From Ctenosaura bakeri (Eukaryota > Chordata > Lepidosauria > Squamata > Iguanidae), in assembly GCA_948474755.1 (NCBI GenBank), contig CAOLHI010001315.1, forward strand, positions 372,001 to 436,000: a DNA stretch of 64,000 bases, in the 5' to 3' direction. The position numbers were made by a program, and so were the translations under genes. Below the pieces are notes generated by a model, which was given only the letters and a program-made list of their open reading frames with translations, was not told the DNA's origin and searched no databases. Shown here in pieces: positions 37,220 to 44,839 of this stretch (positions are counted from its first letter, which is position 1; every line of letters begins with the position of its first letter).

Positions 37220-39741
37220 CATTATTACGCCCAACCGAAATCTCAGTTTGAGACTCAAGTCAGCTGAGAATAGATCATTAAGCCCCAAAGACTGCTAGAT
37301 TGTTTTTCTGAGCTTGTTGAGGTTTAAGATGCATTCTCTGGATTCTCTTTTAAAAATGTGTTTAATGCTTAAAATGTTGGCTGTAATTTTTGAGTTATTT
37401 TAGAAAAGAAAGGACAACACCTAATGGCAAAACCTGAATGGGCCCCAACAATGCTCAGAACTCAGCTGACACCACTCTGTTTTGGCTGCCCTGGGCTAGA
37501 CGCCTGTTTTGGTTGTACAAGGCAGCTTCATTCGCTCCGTGCACTCACCTTTCACCTCTTCCATCTCTCGCAGGTTTCCAGTCTGGTACCCCACTGTGGT
37601 AACTTAATGGGTGAAACTTTTTTGCCTCTTCTCAATGGTAAGACCCTCTGAAAAGTGGCTGAACAGAACTGCAGCAGGAGGAGGAGGAGGAACCTGGAGA
37701 TGTTTGCAGAGATTTCATGCTGGGAGGGCGCCCCAATTAATGGAGGTGGAGTGGGAGGAGATTAGAGATGTTCCTGGAGAAAAGAGTCAGATGAAGTCCT
37801 GATTCATGCATTCATGATGTCATGGAACCTCCATGGGAAGAGGGATCCTACTGGGTGCCAAAGGCTGGAGAGGCCTGTTGCCCTCATGCTTCCGTTAGCC
37901 CTGCCCCATGAGGCCTTCTGCTAGCATCTTGCCAGCTGGACTGCCTTCATCGATGGGGAGGAAGAGGTCTGGGAAGGAAGAGGTTTGATGATGCCTCCGT
38001 TGGGGAACGCTGTCCCTAAAGAGATCAAGATGGCGTCTACTTGGTTATTGCTCAGGAGACTAAGGATTCACATGGACAGTTCAAATCCCTTTGGTTAGTG
38101 TTCCAGTTTTTATGTGCTCACTACTTCACCTTCAGCTTTTTTTTATTACTGTTATTAGTACTTTTAATACACTGCCTTTGACTGATTTTCTCGCGTTGTT
38201 GTAAACTGATTTTGGATCTCTGATGTGGAGAAATACACAGCAAGCAAAACAAGGAGGGGATATACTGCTCTATTTCTGTTTTACGGGATCAAAAACCAAT
38301 TTAAGGTCTATCAGCAGACCCCGGCCTTCTGCCTGCAGCAACACTTCTCCGTGGCACCTGAAATCATATAATTTGCTCCTTACAGGGCCTCTTGCTGTTG
38401 GATTCCCACTGCCTGCAATTCTGGGCACTGCCCTGGTCAATGTGTCTGTACTCTTTATTGAGGTAAGGCTTGGATCACGGTAAGATGATAATAGTAGTGT
38501 CTGGCCCTATAATGGGTCTGAAAGAATGCTGCCCCAGTTTCCTCCAAGTCCCCTTGGTTAATCGTTCTCCAGAAAATGACAGAAAGCAAGGGAATCCCCA
38601 AACTCAGAGGATGGAGAGGGGCAGGTGAGTAGCCAGGATGCAAACTGGGCAGAGAGGCACTCTTCCTTCCTTCCTTCCTTCCTTCCTTCCTTCCTTTCCT
38701 TCCTTCCTTCCTTCCTTCCTTCCTTCCTTCCTTCCTTCCTTCCTTCCTTCTATTCCTTTTAAAACTCATAATGTGTTACGAGATGAACTAGCAATGGCTT
38801 CTCCCAGCCTCCCACTCCTCCTCATTCCTATTACTCACTGCCAGCTCTGTGCAATTGCACACAATGCTCATTGCATGAAAAGGAGCCACCTGTGAGATGC
38901 TGGAAGGTTTCCTTTGAGGGAGAAAACGGGGAGGGCGTGGGAAGCACCCGAAGACTTTAGCTGCCTTTCCCCCTCCCCTCTTGTCTCCTGCCCTTCTCAG
39001 TCCCTTCAGTGGGGAGGGGGAAGGGTGTTTTTCCCCACAGTTCTGGATATCACCATCGGGAGGGCCAGACATTAGCTAGGAGACTCTCCAAGATGCTCAA
39101 CACAAAGGGCCCCTTGAATTTGTAGCTGTTTCAATATTATGAATGGACGTAGCATGGAGGTCTGATCAAAGTGGAGAACACAGAACTCTGCCTAGTTGCT
39201 CTAAAGGACAGGAAAAACCACAAAGGAATACAGTGGACCCACAGTATTTGTGACTGCTATGTTCCAGGACTCCCACAAATGGCCAAAATGCAAATACCTG
39301 TGTGTCATATTATTCAACGGTGGGGATATGAGTGTGGATGCTTCAGCGTGTCTGCATTCACTGCCATTTTAAGTGAAGGATGCAACACTGATCGCTGGAA
39401 TTTGCCAATCTGGAGTTTGCATATTCCATGGGGCCCGTGTAAACAGCAAATGGATTGCTTTAGGGGAGAATGGTCCTCCCAAGTTCTTCTCTCCTTCTGG
39501 GACGGGATGTTCTGAAATGAAATGTTCAAAACGACTTCTCCTCCTTCTCTCCTGGCTTAGGGTGCCCTGGTGCTGTGCGTCTAAGGCAGAGGATCGACCA
39601 AACTCCCAGGTCTCGGCACAAAGGAGCAGCCGGCAACAGACACCAGGCCCTCCACTAATGTTTCGTGTTGTTAATTTAACTTGATCTCAGCAGATGGGAT
39701 GAGAATTTCCCACGTAGTCCTCATATAATCCTTTCAATAAA
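17521..39741 (+). CDS. BPI-fold family B-like (BPIFB/PLUNC) secreted protein gene, 16 exons
   Basis: I assembled this gene by eye from GT-AG exons that keep one reading frame. The exons are 17521-17643 (ATG at 17538), 19516-19627, 19957-20058, 21647-21799, 25420-25483, 27987-28050, 31202-31293, 31970-32152, 32874-32927, 34719-34739, 34881-35027, 35178-35245, 36752-36794, 37574-37637, 38386-38462 and 39561-39584 (TAA). The product is about 457 residues, the usual size of BPIFB proteins. It starts with a hydrophobic signal peptide ([14 protein letters not shown]). Cys143 (exon 4) and Cys181 (exon 6) match the spacing of the single conserved disulfide of the N-terminal BPI barrel. Exon 8 reads into the interdomain region, and exons 11-16 form the C-terminal barrel. 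The exon-size run 64, 64, 92 then 68, 43, 64, 77 resembles what I recall of BPI/LBP/PLTP genes. Family members bind lipids or LPS in secretions. I cannot assign a specific orthologue (BPIFB2, 3, 4, 6 and TENP are candidates). Confidence 0.9.
17644..19515 (+). other. Intron 1: half miniature element and antisense LTR
   Basis: Contains the right half of a palindromic miniature element at 18013-18102 and an LTR on the minus strand at 18621-19335. No further exon seen. Confidence 0.6.
18621..19335 (-). mobile_element. LTR in antisense, same family as 8420-9325
   Basis: On the minus strand it shows CTATAAAAAG near 19055, AATAAAAC near 18805, gacattgggttcaagatc and an end at cccgggacccccaaca. No 5-base target duplication found, so the outer boundary is approximate. 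Confidence 0.6.
19516..19627 (+). CDS. BPIFB-like exon 2
   Basis: Lies between tttcag and gtaagt and keeps phase with exon 1. It encodes a stretch containing [20 protein letters not shown], the amphipathic start of the N-terminal BPI barrel. It ends in phase 2. Confidence 0.88.
19957..20058 (+). CDS. BPIFB-like exon 3
   Basis: Lies between cttcag and gtaagt. It encodes [10 protein letters not shown] and then alternating hydrophobic beta-strand sequence ending ITGG. Phases 2 and 2 match the neighbouring exons. Confidence 0.88.
20379..20864. mobile_element. Harbinger-type miniature element in intron 3
   Basis: Ends GGTCCTTTCCACA and, in reverse complement, GGCCCTTTTCACA. The CpG-rich interior has internal inverted repeats (aaaaaccacataaaaggtgg). 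It belongs to the wider GGCC-ended group. Confidence 0.62.
21647..21799 (+). CDS. BPIFB-like exon 4 (first conserved Cys)
   Basis: Lies between ttttag and gtaagt. It includes the motif [12 protein letters not shown], whose cysteine (residue 143) is placed like the first cysteine of the conserved BPI-domain disulfide. It ends in phase 2. Confidence 0.9.
21800..25419 (+). other. Intron 4: CR1 and unresolved sequence
   Basis: Apart from the CR1 at 23041-24068 I see only low-complexity and unplaceable sequence. 22810-22940 resembles 2885-3000 (tccc aaaa and gtgggtg tracts), suggesting another old repeat. Confidence 0.45.
23041..24068 (-). mobile_element. CR1 3' third of ORF2
   Basis: Minus-strand frames contain [49 protein letters not shown] and [20 protein letters not shown]. 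The 3' tail begins at atagaatcatagagttgg, 23041. A stop near the RT/C-terminal junction (about 23852) splits the frame. Confidence 0.93.
25420..25483 (+). CDS. BPIFB-like exon 5
   Basis: A 64-nt exon between tttacag and gtaagc. It encodes [20 protein letters not shown] and ends on a codon boundary. Confidence 0.86.
26172..26336. mobile_element. Palindromic miniature element in intron 5
   Basis: GGCCATTTCTG and GGCCATTTCTGCAC ends. The second half lacks the aaccccaggattccat part, leaving ctgcaaaggatgttg. Confidence 0.68.
27076..27593. mobile_element. Harbinger-type miniature element in intron 5
   Basis: Left end GGTCCTTTCCGCAC; right end in reverse complement AGCCCTTTCCGCAC. The interior has paired ccattttgagccagaagcc repeats. 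About 400 bases before exon 6. Confidence 0.6.
27987..28050 (+). CDS. BPIFB-like exon 6 (second conserved Cys)
   Basis: A 64-nt exon between ctgcag and gtgaga that encodes [18 protein letters not shown]. Its cysteine (residue 181) lies 38 residues after the exon 4 cysteine, close to the 40-residue spacing in BPI. Confidence 0.88.
28915..29010. mobile_element. Half palindromic miniature element in intron 6
   Basis: GGCCATTTCCACACTAC start and ggaatcctggggtttgca; the second half is missing. Confidence 0.6.
29081..29915 (-). mobile_element. CR1 3' fragment in intron 6
   Basis: Minus-strand frames [20 protein letters not shown] and [15 protein letters not shown], with the tail starting at atagaattatagagttgg. 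Confidence 0.9.
30055..30360 (+). mobile_element. Diverged CR1-like 3' end in intron 6
   Basis: Sense tail with ttggaggcttttttagagagg, ggatggccatctgtcaaag, catggcagaagggggctgg and the end ttctgtgattctatgg. Diverged from the common CR1 copies in the window. Confidence 0.65.
30410..30575 (+). repeat. Interspersed repeat of unknown family, copy 2
   Basis: Shares gaataaaaaggttttagcctgc and gggaagagagttccaggg with 490-640. Confidence 0.5.
30581..30738. mobile_element. Palindromic miniature element in intron 6
   Basis: Two inverted halves around cggcccctcccaaaactg, each carrying ggttgaaagtgcaatcacag or its complement. Confidence 0.72.
31079..31101. repeat. TG microsatellite
   Basis: Uninterrupted TG dinucleotides about 100 bases before exon 7. 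Confidence 0.85.
31202..31293 (+). CDS. BPIFB-like exon 7
   Basis: A 92-nt exon between ccacacag and gtaagt that encodes a [10 protein letters not shown] segment with two further cysteines (KCQL and NECG). It enters in phase 1 and exits on a codon boundary. Confidence 0.87.
31369..31882. mobile_element. Solo LTR in intron 7, TSD CACTG
   Basis: A 514-base element that starts TGTCATG and ends CATGACA. It is flanked on both sides by CACTG (31364-31368 and 31883-31887). TG/CA ends with a 5-base duplication are the mark of an LTR retrotransposon. No internal coding part, so it is a solo LTR. Confidence 0.75.
31970..32152 (+). CDS. BPIFB-like exon 8 (end of N-terminal barrel, linker)
   Basis: A 183-nt, 61-codon exon between ttttcag and gtgagt. 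It contains [16 protein letters not shown] and then a proline- and cysteine-containing stretch ([18 protein letters not shown]) that fits the junction between the two barrels. It lies just outside the part of the inverted arm visible in this window, so the second gene's exon 8 would be beyond 64000. Confidence 0.88.
32336..32650 (+). mobile_element. Tigger-type DNA element in intron 8 (arm 1)
   Basis: Contains tctcttatccaaaagccttgg, the catgaaaccaagtttgtg region and ggacaattttggatttgg, recalling a Tigger-group element common in amniotes. The inverted copy is at 63770 to the window end. Family from memory. Confidence 0.45.
32874..32927 (+). CDS. BPIFB-like exon 9
   Basis: A 54-nt phase-0 exon encoding [18 protein letters not shown], with an acceptor at aaaacag and donor gtgagt. 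Its inverted copy at 63529-63582 differs at two bases (Asn to Asp, Ser to Pro). Confidence 0.86.
32948..33510 (+). mobile_element. CR1 3' fragment in intron 9 (arm 1)
   Basis: Frame [20 protein letters not shown], then [20 protein letters not shown], then the CR1 tail. It starts about 20 bases after the exon 9 donor. The same insertion, at the same point, is in arm 2 (62951-63520), so it predates or was copied by the duplication. Confidence 0.93.
33742..33933 (+). other. Short open frame of unknown origin in intron 9, shared by both arms
   Basis: Reads [20 protein letters not shown] and then [20 protein letters not shown] before a stop. The composition is protein-like. Arm 2 (62520-62690) keeps it open with a few changes. 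I recognise no family; it may be a fragment of a processed pseudogene or an old element. Confidence 0.3.
34290..34412 (+). mobile_element. CR1 tail fragment in intron 9 (arm 1)
   Basis: ccttggaggttttaaagtg through ggtctcttccaactctcc; the inverted copy is at 62037-62165. Confidence 0.75.
34719..34739 (+). CDS. BPIFB-like exon 10, 21-nt microexon
   Basis: Seven codons (GSPSITS) between cttcag and gtaagc, phase 0 at both ends. The same 21 bases and both splice sites are preserved in the inverted copy. Skipping it would keep the frame. Exons 10 and 11 together are 168 nt, so this may be one ancestral exon split by the 141-base intron that follows; that is an inference. Confidence 0.72.
34881..35027 (+). 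CDS. BPIFB-like exon 11
   Basis: A 147-nt phase-0 exon between tttttcag and gtaagt. It begins [20 protein letters not shown], typical of the start of the C-terminal BPI barrel. The inverted copy is identical except for one missing T. Confidence 0.9.
35178..35245 (+). CDS. BPIFB-like exon 12
   Basis: A 68-nt exon between tttgcag and gtaagt encoding [20 protein letters not shown]. It is identical in the inverted copy. Confidence 0.9.
35246..36751 (+). other. Intron 12 (arm 1)
   Basis: No transposon that I can name. It holds a 174-codon antisense open frame (35240-35764), kept open in arm 2 as well. The rest is unannotated. Confidence 0.4.
36752..36794 (+). CDS. BPIFB-like exon 13
   Basis: A 43-nt exon between cccttag and gtaagt encoding [14 protein letters not shown] after a split Lys codon. 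One substitution (Ile to Val) separates it from the inverted copy. Confidence 0.86.
37122..37227. repeat. GTT/ATT microsatellite in intron 13 (arm 1)
   Basis: CAT, GTT and ATT triplet runs. The arm 2 counterpart at about 59262-59313 is an AAC run of different length. Confidence 0.85.
37574..37637 (+). CDS. BPIFB-like exon 14
   Basis: A 64-nt exon between tcgcag and gtaaga encoding [20 protein letters not shown]. Five substitutions separate it from the inverted copy. Confidence 0.88.
38386..38462 (+). CDS. BPIFB-like exon 15
   Basis: A 77-nt exon between ttacag and gtaagg encoding a stretch that starts [13 protein letters not shown] and ends in FIE. It differs from the inverted copy at 13 of 77 bases, far more than exons 9-13. 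Confidence 0.88.
38661..38752. repeat. TTCC microsatellite in intron 15 (arm 1 only)
   Basis: About 90 bases of TTCC units with one interruption. It gives spurious lysine/glycine/arginine-rich frames on the minus strand. Arm 2 has no such tract at the matching place. Confidence 0.9.
39561..39584 (+). CDS. BPIFB-like exon 16 (last coding exon)
   Basis: After ggcttag the frame reads GALVLCV and stops at TAA 39582-39584. The 3' UTR runs to the polyadenylation signal at 39736. Confidence 0.85.
   Translation, partial: GALVLCV
39736..39741 (+). promoter_or_regulatory. Polyadenylation signal AATAAA of the plus-strand BPIFB-like gene
   Basis: AATAAA about 150 bases after the stop codon, inside a tract conserved in the inverted copy (which has its own at 55130-55135). 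Conservation in both arms supports a real 3' end. Confidence 0.75.
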
Positions 39742-39841
39742 GGGCTTGGCTTCTTCTGGGAACTCACAATGGAGTCCCTTTCCTAATTTTTCACCAGATG
39801 GATTTCAGCCCCTGAAATTTAGGAGCTGTCTGGTGTTTCTT

Positions 39842-41047
39842 TTCTTTTTTCCCTTTTTCTTTTTAATTTCAGCATAAACATAAACAGAAGAACACCAACA
39901 CCTACCGAAACAGCACATCAAAGGGAAAAGAAAAACATATCCATACTAAAAATTAGACGTAATTCTAAAATAGTTAAACACTAATCAATGCATATTTAAA
40001 GTAATCTAAACAAAACTTAACTGAACACAAAGGAGAACTACAACTAGTTAAAAATTTGTTCCCACCCTTGGCGCAAACAGGCTCTTAGTATACAAGTATA
40101 CTTAACTTAAGGTATTACTTCAGATTAGTATTAAATTTATTGTTATATTTATACTCATTATATTTCAAAACTTTATCTGATATCTGAAATTAGCCTATTT
40201 TAAATTCTAGAATTCTTAAGTTTCTATTACAGATTTTATATCAACATTGTTAGTCAAAGTATCATTGCTTAATTAATTTGACCAGTGCCATTTCCGCACT
40301 ACACTCTTATAGCGCTATTATTCCACTTTCAACATCCTATGGAATCCTGGGGTTTGCAGTTTGGGGAGGGGCCGGCCGGGATTGAGTTGAGCAACAAGGC
40401 AAGAAATAACTGTTGTCCTCCATGTGGGCTCCCAAAGTCGGACAGGGAGAGCTATTTTTCCCAAACAATGGTGTAAGTTTGGCTGTGTGAACTGACTCTC
40501 AATAAAAGTTGTCTTTCATCACCCTTCTGCCTTTTGAGGCCAAATTTCAGCTCCTGGGCAACATGGGATGGGAGAGCCCGTCCTTGCCATGCTTTGTCAA
40601 GCATAAAGCTCCTCAAAACTCCAGTTAGTTACTCAGAGGGTGTGAACACAGCAAAAAAAAGGCAAAAGGTCAACAGGAAGCTTTGCTTGCGCTTCCCATG
40701 ATTGAGAGACTTTGTTTGACCCGTTATTAGCATTGCTGGTCAAGGTCTATGGTGACAAGAATGGCAAAAAACCATGCAGAACTAGCTCAGCCCAGGAAAC
40801 CTTGGAGAGCCGAGGGCCAAAAGGGTGTGGGAATCCCTTCAACAGCCAAAGAAGAGGGAAAGCTGCCCTACAGAATCTCCTGCCAGAAGATGTGATGAGG
40901 ACCATAGTCTGAGATTATTGTGAAAGCCACCTCCACAGATCTTTCCAGATCAGTGGTTGGCAGCTCTGTTTGGGCCATGGGCCACTCTAGTGCTTGGCCA
41001 CGTGGTCAAAGGCCACATTTTTGTTTTGTTGTTAATCTTTTTAAAAA
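39842..41047. other. AT-rich intergenic sequence
   Basis: Beyond the gene end this is AT-rich with the half miniature element at 40287-40378. I see no gene. Confidence 0.45.
40287..40378. mobile_element. Half palindromic miniature element
   Basis: GCCATTTCCGCACTACACTC start and ggaatcctggggtttgcag; the second half is absent. Confidence 0.62.
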
Positions 41048-41061
41048 GTTTTAGGGGTATT

Positions 41062-41250
41062 TCCATACAAAGGCACTGGATCTTCTCTGATCTTGGCAGC
41101 TAAGCAGGGTCAAGCCTGGTTAGCAGTTAGATGGAAGACTGTCAGCAAGTGCCAGGTGCTATAGGATGGATTTCAGAGGAAGGAACTTTCAAAACAACCT
41201 GAAAACCCAATGAAGTTAATGGGGTCACCATAAGTTGACTTGAAGATACA
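41062..41250 (+). mobile_element. 5S rRNA-derived SINE
   Basis: ctctgatcttggcagctaag, then cagggtcaagcctggttagc and then tggaagac and gccaggtgctatagg follow 5S rRNA closely through its internal promoter. The tail gggtcaccataagttgactt is typical of reptile SINEs. This fits the 5S-Sauria type of squamate SINE. It is a pseudo-5S, not a 5S gene: the end of the molecule is missing and a SINE tail is attached. Confidence 0.8.
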
Positions 41251-41261
41251 CGCAGAGCTTA

Positions 41262-41590
41262 CACTAGTCTCTCTATATCCAAAGGTTCAGCATCCACAGA
41301 TTTAACCAACCATGGCTCAAAAACATTTTTAAAAAATCCAAAAAGCAAAGCTTGATTTTTGCTGTACACTAAGCAGTTAATTGATGCATAGACATGCCTT
41401 GCTGTAGCCTCCCTGCACTTCGCAGATCCTTAGACTCTCTCTGACACTTGTTCGAGTTCTTCACCATTTTGGACAAATGACGTCATTTTACTATGCCATT
41501 GATATATCATGGGACTTTAGCATGTATGGATTTTGGTATCCACGGGGCATCCTGGACCTAAACTCCAATAGATACCAAGGGACTACTGTG
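41262..41590 (+). mobile_element. Tigger-type (MER2-like) DNA element
   Basis: Opens with tctctatatccaaaggttc and agcatccacagatttaacc and closes with ggtatccacggggcatcctgg and accaagggactactgtg, matching both ends of MER2. Confidence 0.65.
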
Positions 41591-41659
41591 CAGAAAACTT
41601 TGCAGAAAGCCACAGAGCAGAGTGTGCCCAATTTCTCCTTTAAACTCTTTTCTCTCTCT

Positions 41660-42046
41660 GGCCCTTTCTGCACCTTACCTTCTTCTGGTGCTGGGGTGCG
41701 GGGATCGCACAAGCAGCCTCTGGCAAGAGGCTCTTGTGTCTGGGGTCCTTCGGCTACGCACAAGCTGCCCACTCGCATGAGAGTCCTGCCTCTTCCATCC
41801 TCAGCGCAGCCTGGGAGTTTCCCAGGCTGCGCTGGGGCAGGAAACACGACCAGCATGACTCCGGAGGCTCCACACGCCAGGTAAGTGCACACAGGGCCCA
41901 GGAGCAATGCGCGATCACACAGCATTTTCGGCTTCTGCCTATCCTGGAGCATCATGCAATTGTGAGTGTGTCATGCATATCGCTCCTCGCAATTGCAAGA
42001 CGCTCCAGATGCTCTTTCGCATGGAAAATGCCGCGAGAAAAGGGCC
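41660..42046. mobile_element. Harbinger-type miniature element, TSD TCT
   Basis: Ends GGCCCTTTCTGCACC and, in reverse complement, GGCCCTTTTCTCGCGG; TCT at 41657-41659 and 42047-42049. Sister of 6586-7020. Confidence 0.75.
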
Positions 42047-42049
42047 TCT

Positions 42050-44192
42050 GTCTTCCCTTTCCCCTTTTGTAATATAATATAATCCCCCCTGAATACAAAC
42101 GAGGCTTCTTCTGAGTAAGCAGATGGAAGGGGAGGAGAAGAAGGAGAGGGAGTTATTTTTGTCCTGGTTCCTTTTTCCTACCAAGCCATAGGCATTTCTT
42201 GGTGGGAAGCCAGCAGCAGAATCACCTCCAGTTTCCCATCTTGCTTCCCACTATACCTTTGCTTCCAAGACCCCAAGAACAAGGCTCCCAAAATCCCATT
42301 TCCTCATTTTGGGGCAGTGAGGGGAGAAGGAATGATAGAACCCCCATAGTTGCTGTTCTTGTGTCCCTGGACCTTCCCTCCCCTTCATGGAAGTATATGG
42401 GGGTCTGGCTGCTTATTCAACTCTGTGTGCTGCCATACACACCAGCAGTAAGGGAGGTTACAGTAGGTATAGAAAATGGAAGTCACTCCTCATTTCACCT
42501 TTAGTTTAACAACGCAGCTCTCCCCACATCCCAGCCCTCTCTATCTGAAAGTGTCCAAAATGTATCTGAGCACATCTCTGTATCAGAGCTTCCTTTTCCT
42601 TGCTTGCTCCCCCATTGTTGAAGTTTTTATTATAAGTTTCTTAGGACAGAAACCGATGTATCTGGCTTCTGCTAGCCTGTCCTGTACCTTGGTGAGACTA
42701 CAGGCATCCTCTGCTTATTCAACAGGTTAGAGACTAGAGGACTGCTAAAAAACAAAATTATCAAAATGCGGAAATGAGTCTGTATACAGACTGAGCAAAA
42801 AGATGGTGCCAAGTCAACTGGGAGAAACAGCTGTGTGTAGTTGCCAATATAAGGCATGTACTGTGAACAGTTTCTAAGAGATTGAAGGCTTTTGTCACCC
42901 CAGTATCTGATGACTCACCCTTTTGATGCTTCTTGTGAGAAATAGCTGATAACACTCATGAAACAATTTAACACAGGATCGGCTGAAGCATCAAGCATTT
43001 ATTTTTAAAACGTTTCTGCAGCCCGGGGCTCTCCAGAGAGAAGGACCCCCTCCCACAAAACAACACACATTTTATCCCCTAAGCCAGCTTCCCTCCCCTT
43101 GGACAGGACCCAAAAGTTACAACCCTATCAGAATCGCCTAAGAAGTTCCATCCCCCCTTCACCATATTTACAGTATATATGATCACGCACATAATCATGC
43201 TTTTCCCTCGTTGTGCCTTAATTCTCATTTGTAATTTCAAAATGCCCATCAAACAGATTCTAACCTCCTATTTTACTAAAGAGTGCCAAATTCCTGTCTT
43301 GTTTTTTTTTATCAGTTTATTTGCCCCTTTCAGCTTTTGCTGACCTTCAGTCTGCATAAGCAGGTGCCCCCAAAAAAAAAAGAGTACATACATCCCACTG
43401 TTGAATCCTTATCTATCTGTCTGGTTCTCTTTTTGCTCCAAGGTCTTTTCCCCAAAGCTGCCAGTTTTTAAAAATACGCTTCTTAGACTTCATTGTTTTG
43501 CAACAATACTATTCCAAAGGATATGTGTGTATAAATATACTTAAAAATGTGTTATAAGCTATAAGCTAATAATATGTTAGTAATACTATTAATAATATTC
43601 CAAAAACTAAAATATATTTTATTTCTCACATTCTAAATAAAGGAAAAGGTTTTATTAAAAAGGGGTTCTGCTTTTTCAAGTCTTCCCAAACAGAGCTTGG
43701 AACCACTCACACATGTCCGCTGCTTGCAAAGTGAGTTGTGAGGGGGGGAAAAAGGGCCTAACCTGGTTTGAGATTTTGCAAGCAGCATGCAGATAGTTAG
43801 TCCCAAGCAAGCCTCTGTAAGTCCTTCAGGTTCCCTTCAGATTCTGGCATCCAGTTGCATCAATGGCAGATGTGATCTAGCAAACTCTACTAGATTGTGT
43901 ACCCCAGAAGCGTTGTGTCTGAGGGGGGCGGGTTCTCTCTGTTCAATCTAGTGGATTCCCTGGTACACACAGAGACTGACAACTCCATTGAGCCAGGATC
44001 AGGACCGGCAAAGTGTCCACTAGGGAATGGGGTGGCCACAACAGGTCCCAAGTCTTCAGAAGAATCACCAGCTTTGGTGGAGCCGGGGGGTGTGAGAGTC
44101 TCACACATCCCCATATGGACATTGCATTCCCTGCACCCAGACCTCTTATAAAGTATATGATTTGATTTGCTTCATTCATGTTCATAGAAGAC
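42050..44192. other. No gene recognised
   Basis: AT-rich from 42950 to 43700. No repeat that I can name and no exon pattern. Confidence 0.4.
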
Positions 44193-44839
44193 AAGGGCCC
44201 TTTTCACACGGGGCTTAAATCTTCCCACCGCGATCCAGGCAGGCTTTTTCCCAACCCCCCGCTAAAACGTGCCAAATTTTTGTCGTTTCTCATGGCTCGA
44301 TCGGCAAGGGCAAAGGCGAGCATTATCGCATTCACACAGAGCGGCCATAGCCCCTCCCAACGTTTTCCTTTCCCCGCCCTACCTAGCGTTTGATTGGCGG
44401 TCCCCTTTTTTTTTCAAAAATTTAAAAGTTTGGGCGTCATCGATGACGCCAAAACGCACGCGCGTCCCCTCGCACCCTCCCGGGATCCCCCCCCTTCCCC
44501 CGCGCCTCCCCAAACGCCGCGGAAATTTTTTGACAAAAACTTTTCCTGCCCGCTCGCTTTTTGCTGTTTTGAGTATGGCGAGCGAGCAGTTGAGGGAAAT
44601 AGCTGGGCCCCTTTTCCCCGTTTATGACAGCAATTGCAGCCTTTTTAAAGGAGGCTTGAAATTGCTGGCCCGAAGATGGTGCGAGTAGGCGCAGGCTCGC
44701 AAGGAACCGTCGTGCTGCCATGAGACGCTCGAGGTTGTATTACACAATTCTTGCACCTCTCTTGTATGAAGTCCCGCCCCCCAGAAGGTGGGGGGTTGGG
44801 GAGCGGATGCGGCGGGCGTGGTGGAGCGAGGAGGTGCTG

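Larger units (their letters stand above)
32454..39835 (+). repeat. Inverted duplication, arm 1
   Basis: This block reappears in reverse complement at about 55025-64000. It carries exons 9-16, the CR1 at 32948-33510, the CR1 tail near 34300 and the GTT/ATT microsatellite. Position 32454 pairs with 64000, so the outer end of arm 2 is outside the window. Homology fades just after 39830. Confidence 0.93.

Noticed and set aside
37046..37288. Frame with poly-Ile/poly-Asn
   Set aside because: A translation of the ATT/GTT microsatellite in an intron.
38455..38895. Low-complexity repeat protein frame (KEGRKEGRK or [10 protein letters not shown])
   Set aside because: A translation of the TTCC microsatellite.
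41062..41165. 5S rRNA gene
   Set aside because: Diverged from 5S, lacks the 3' end, and is fused to a SINE tail.
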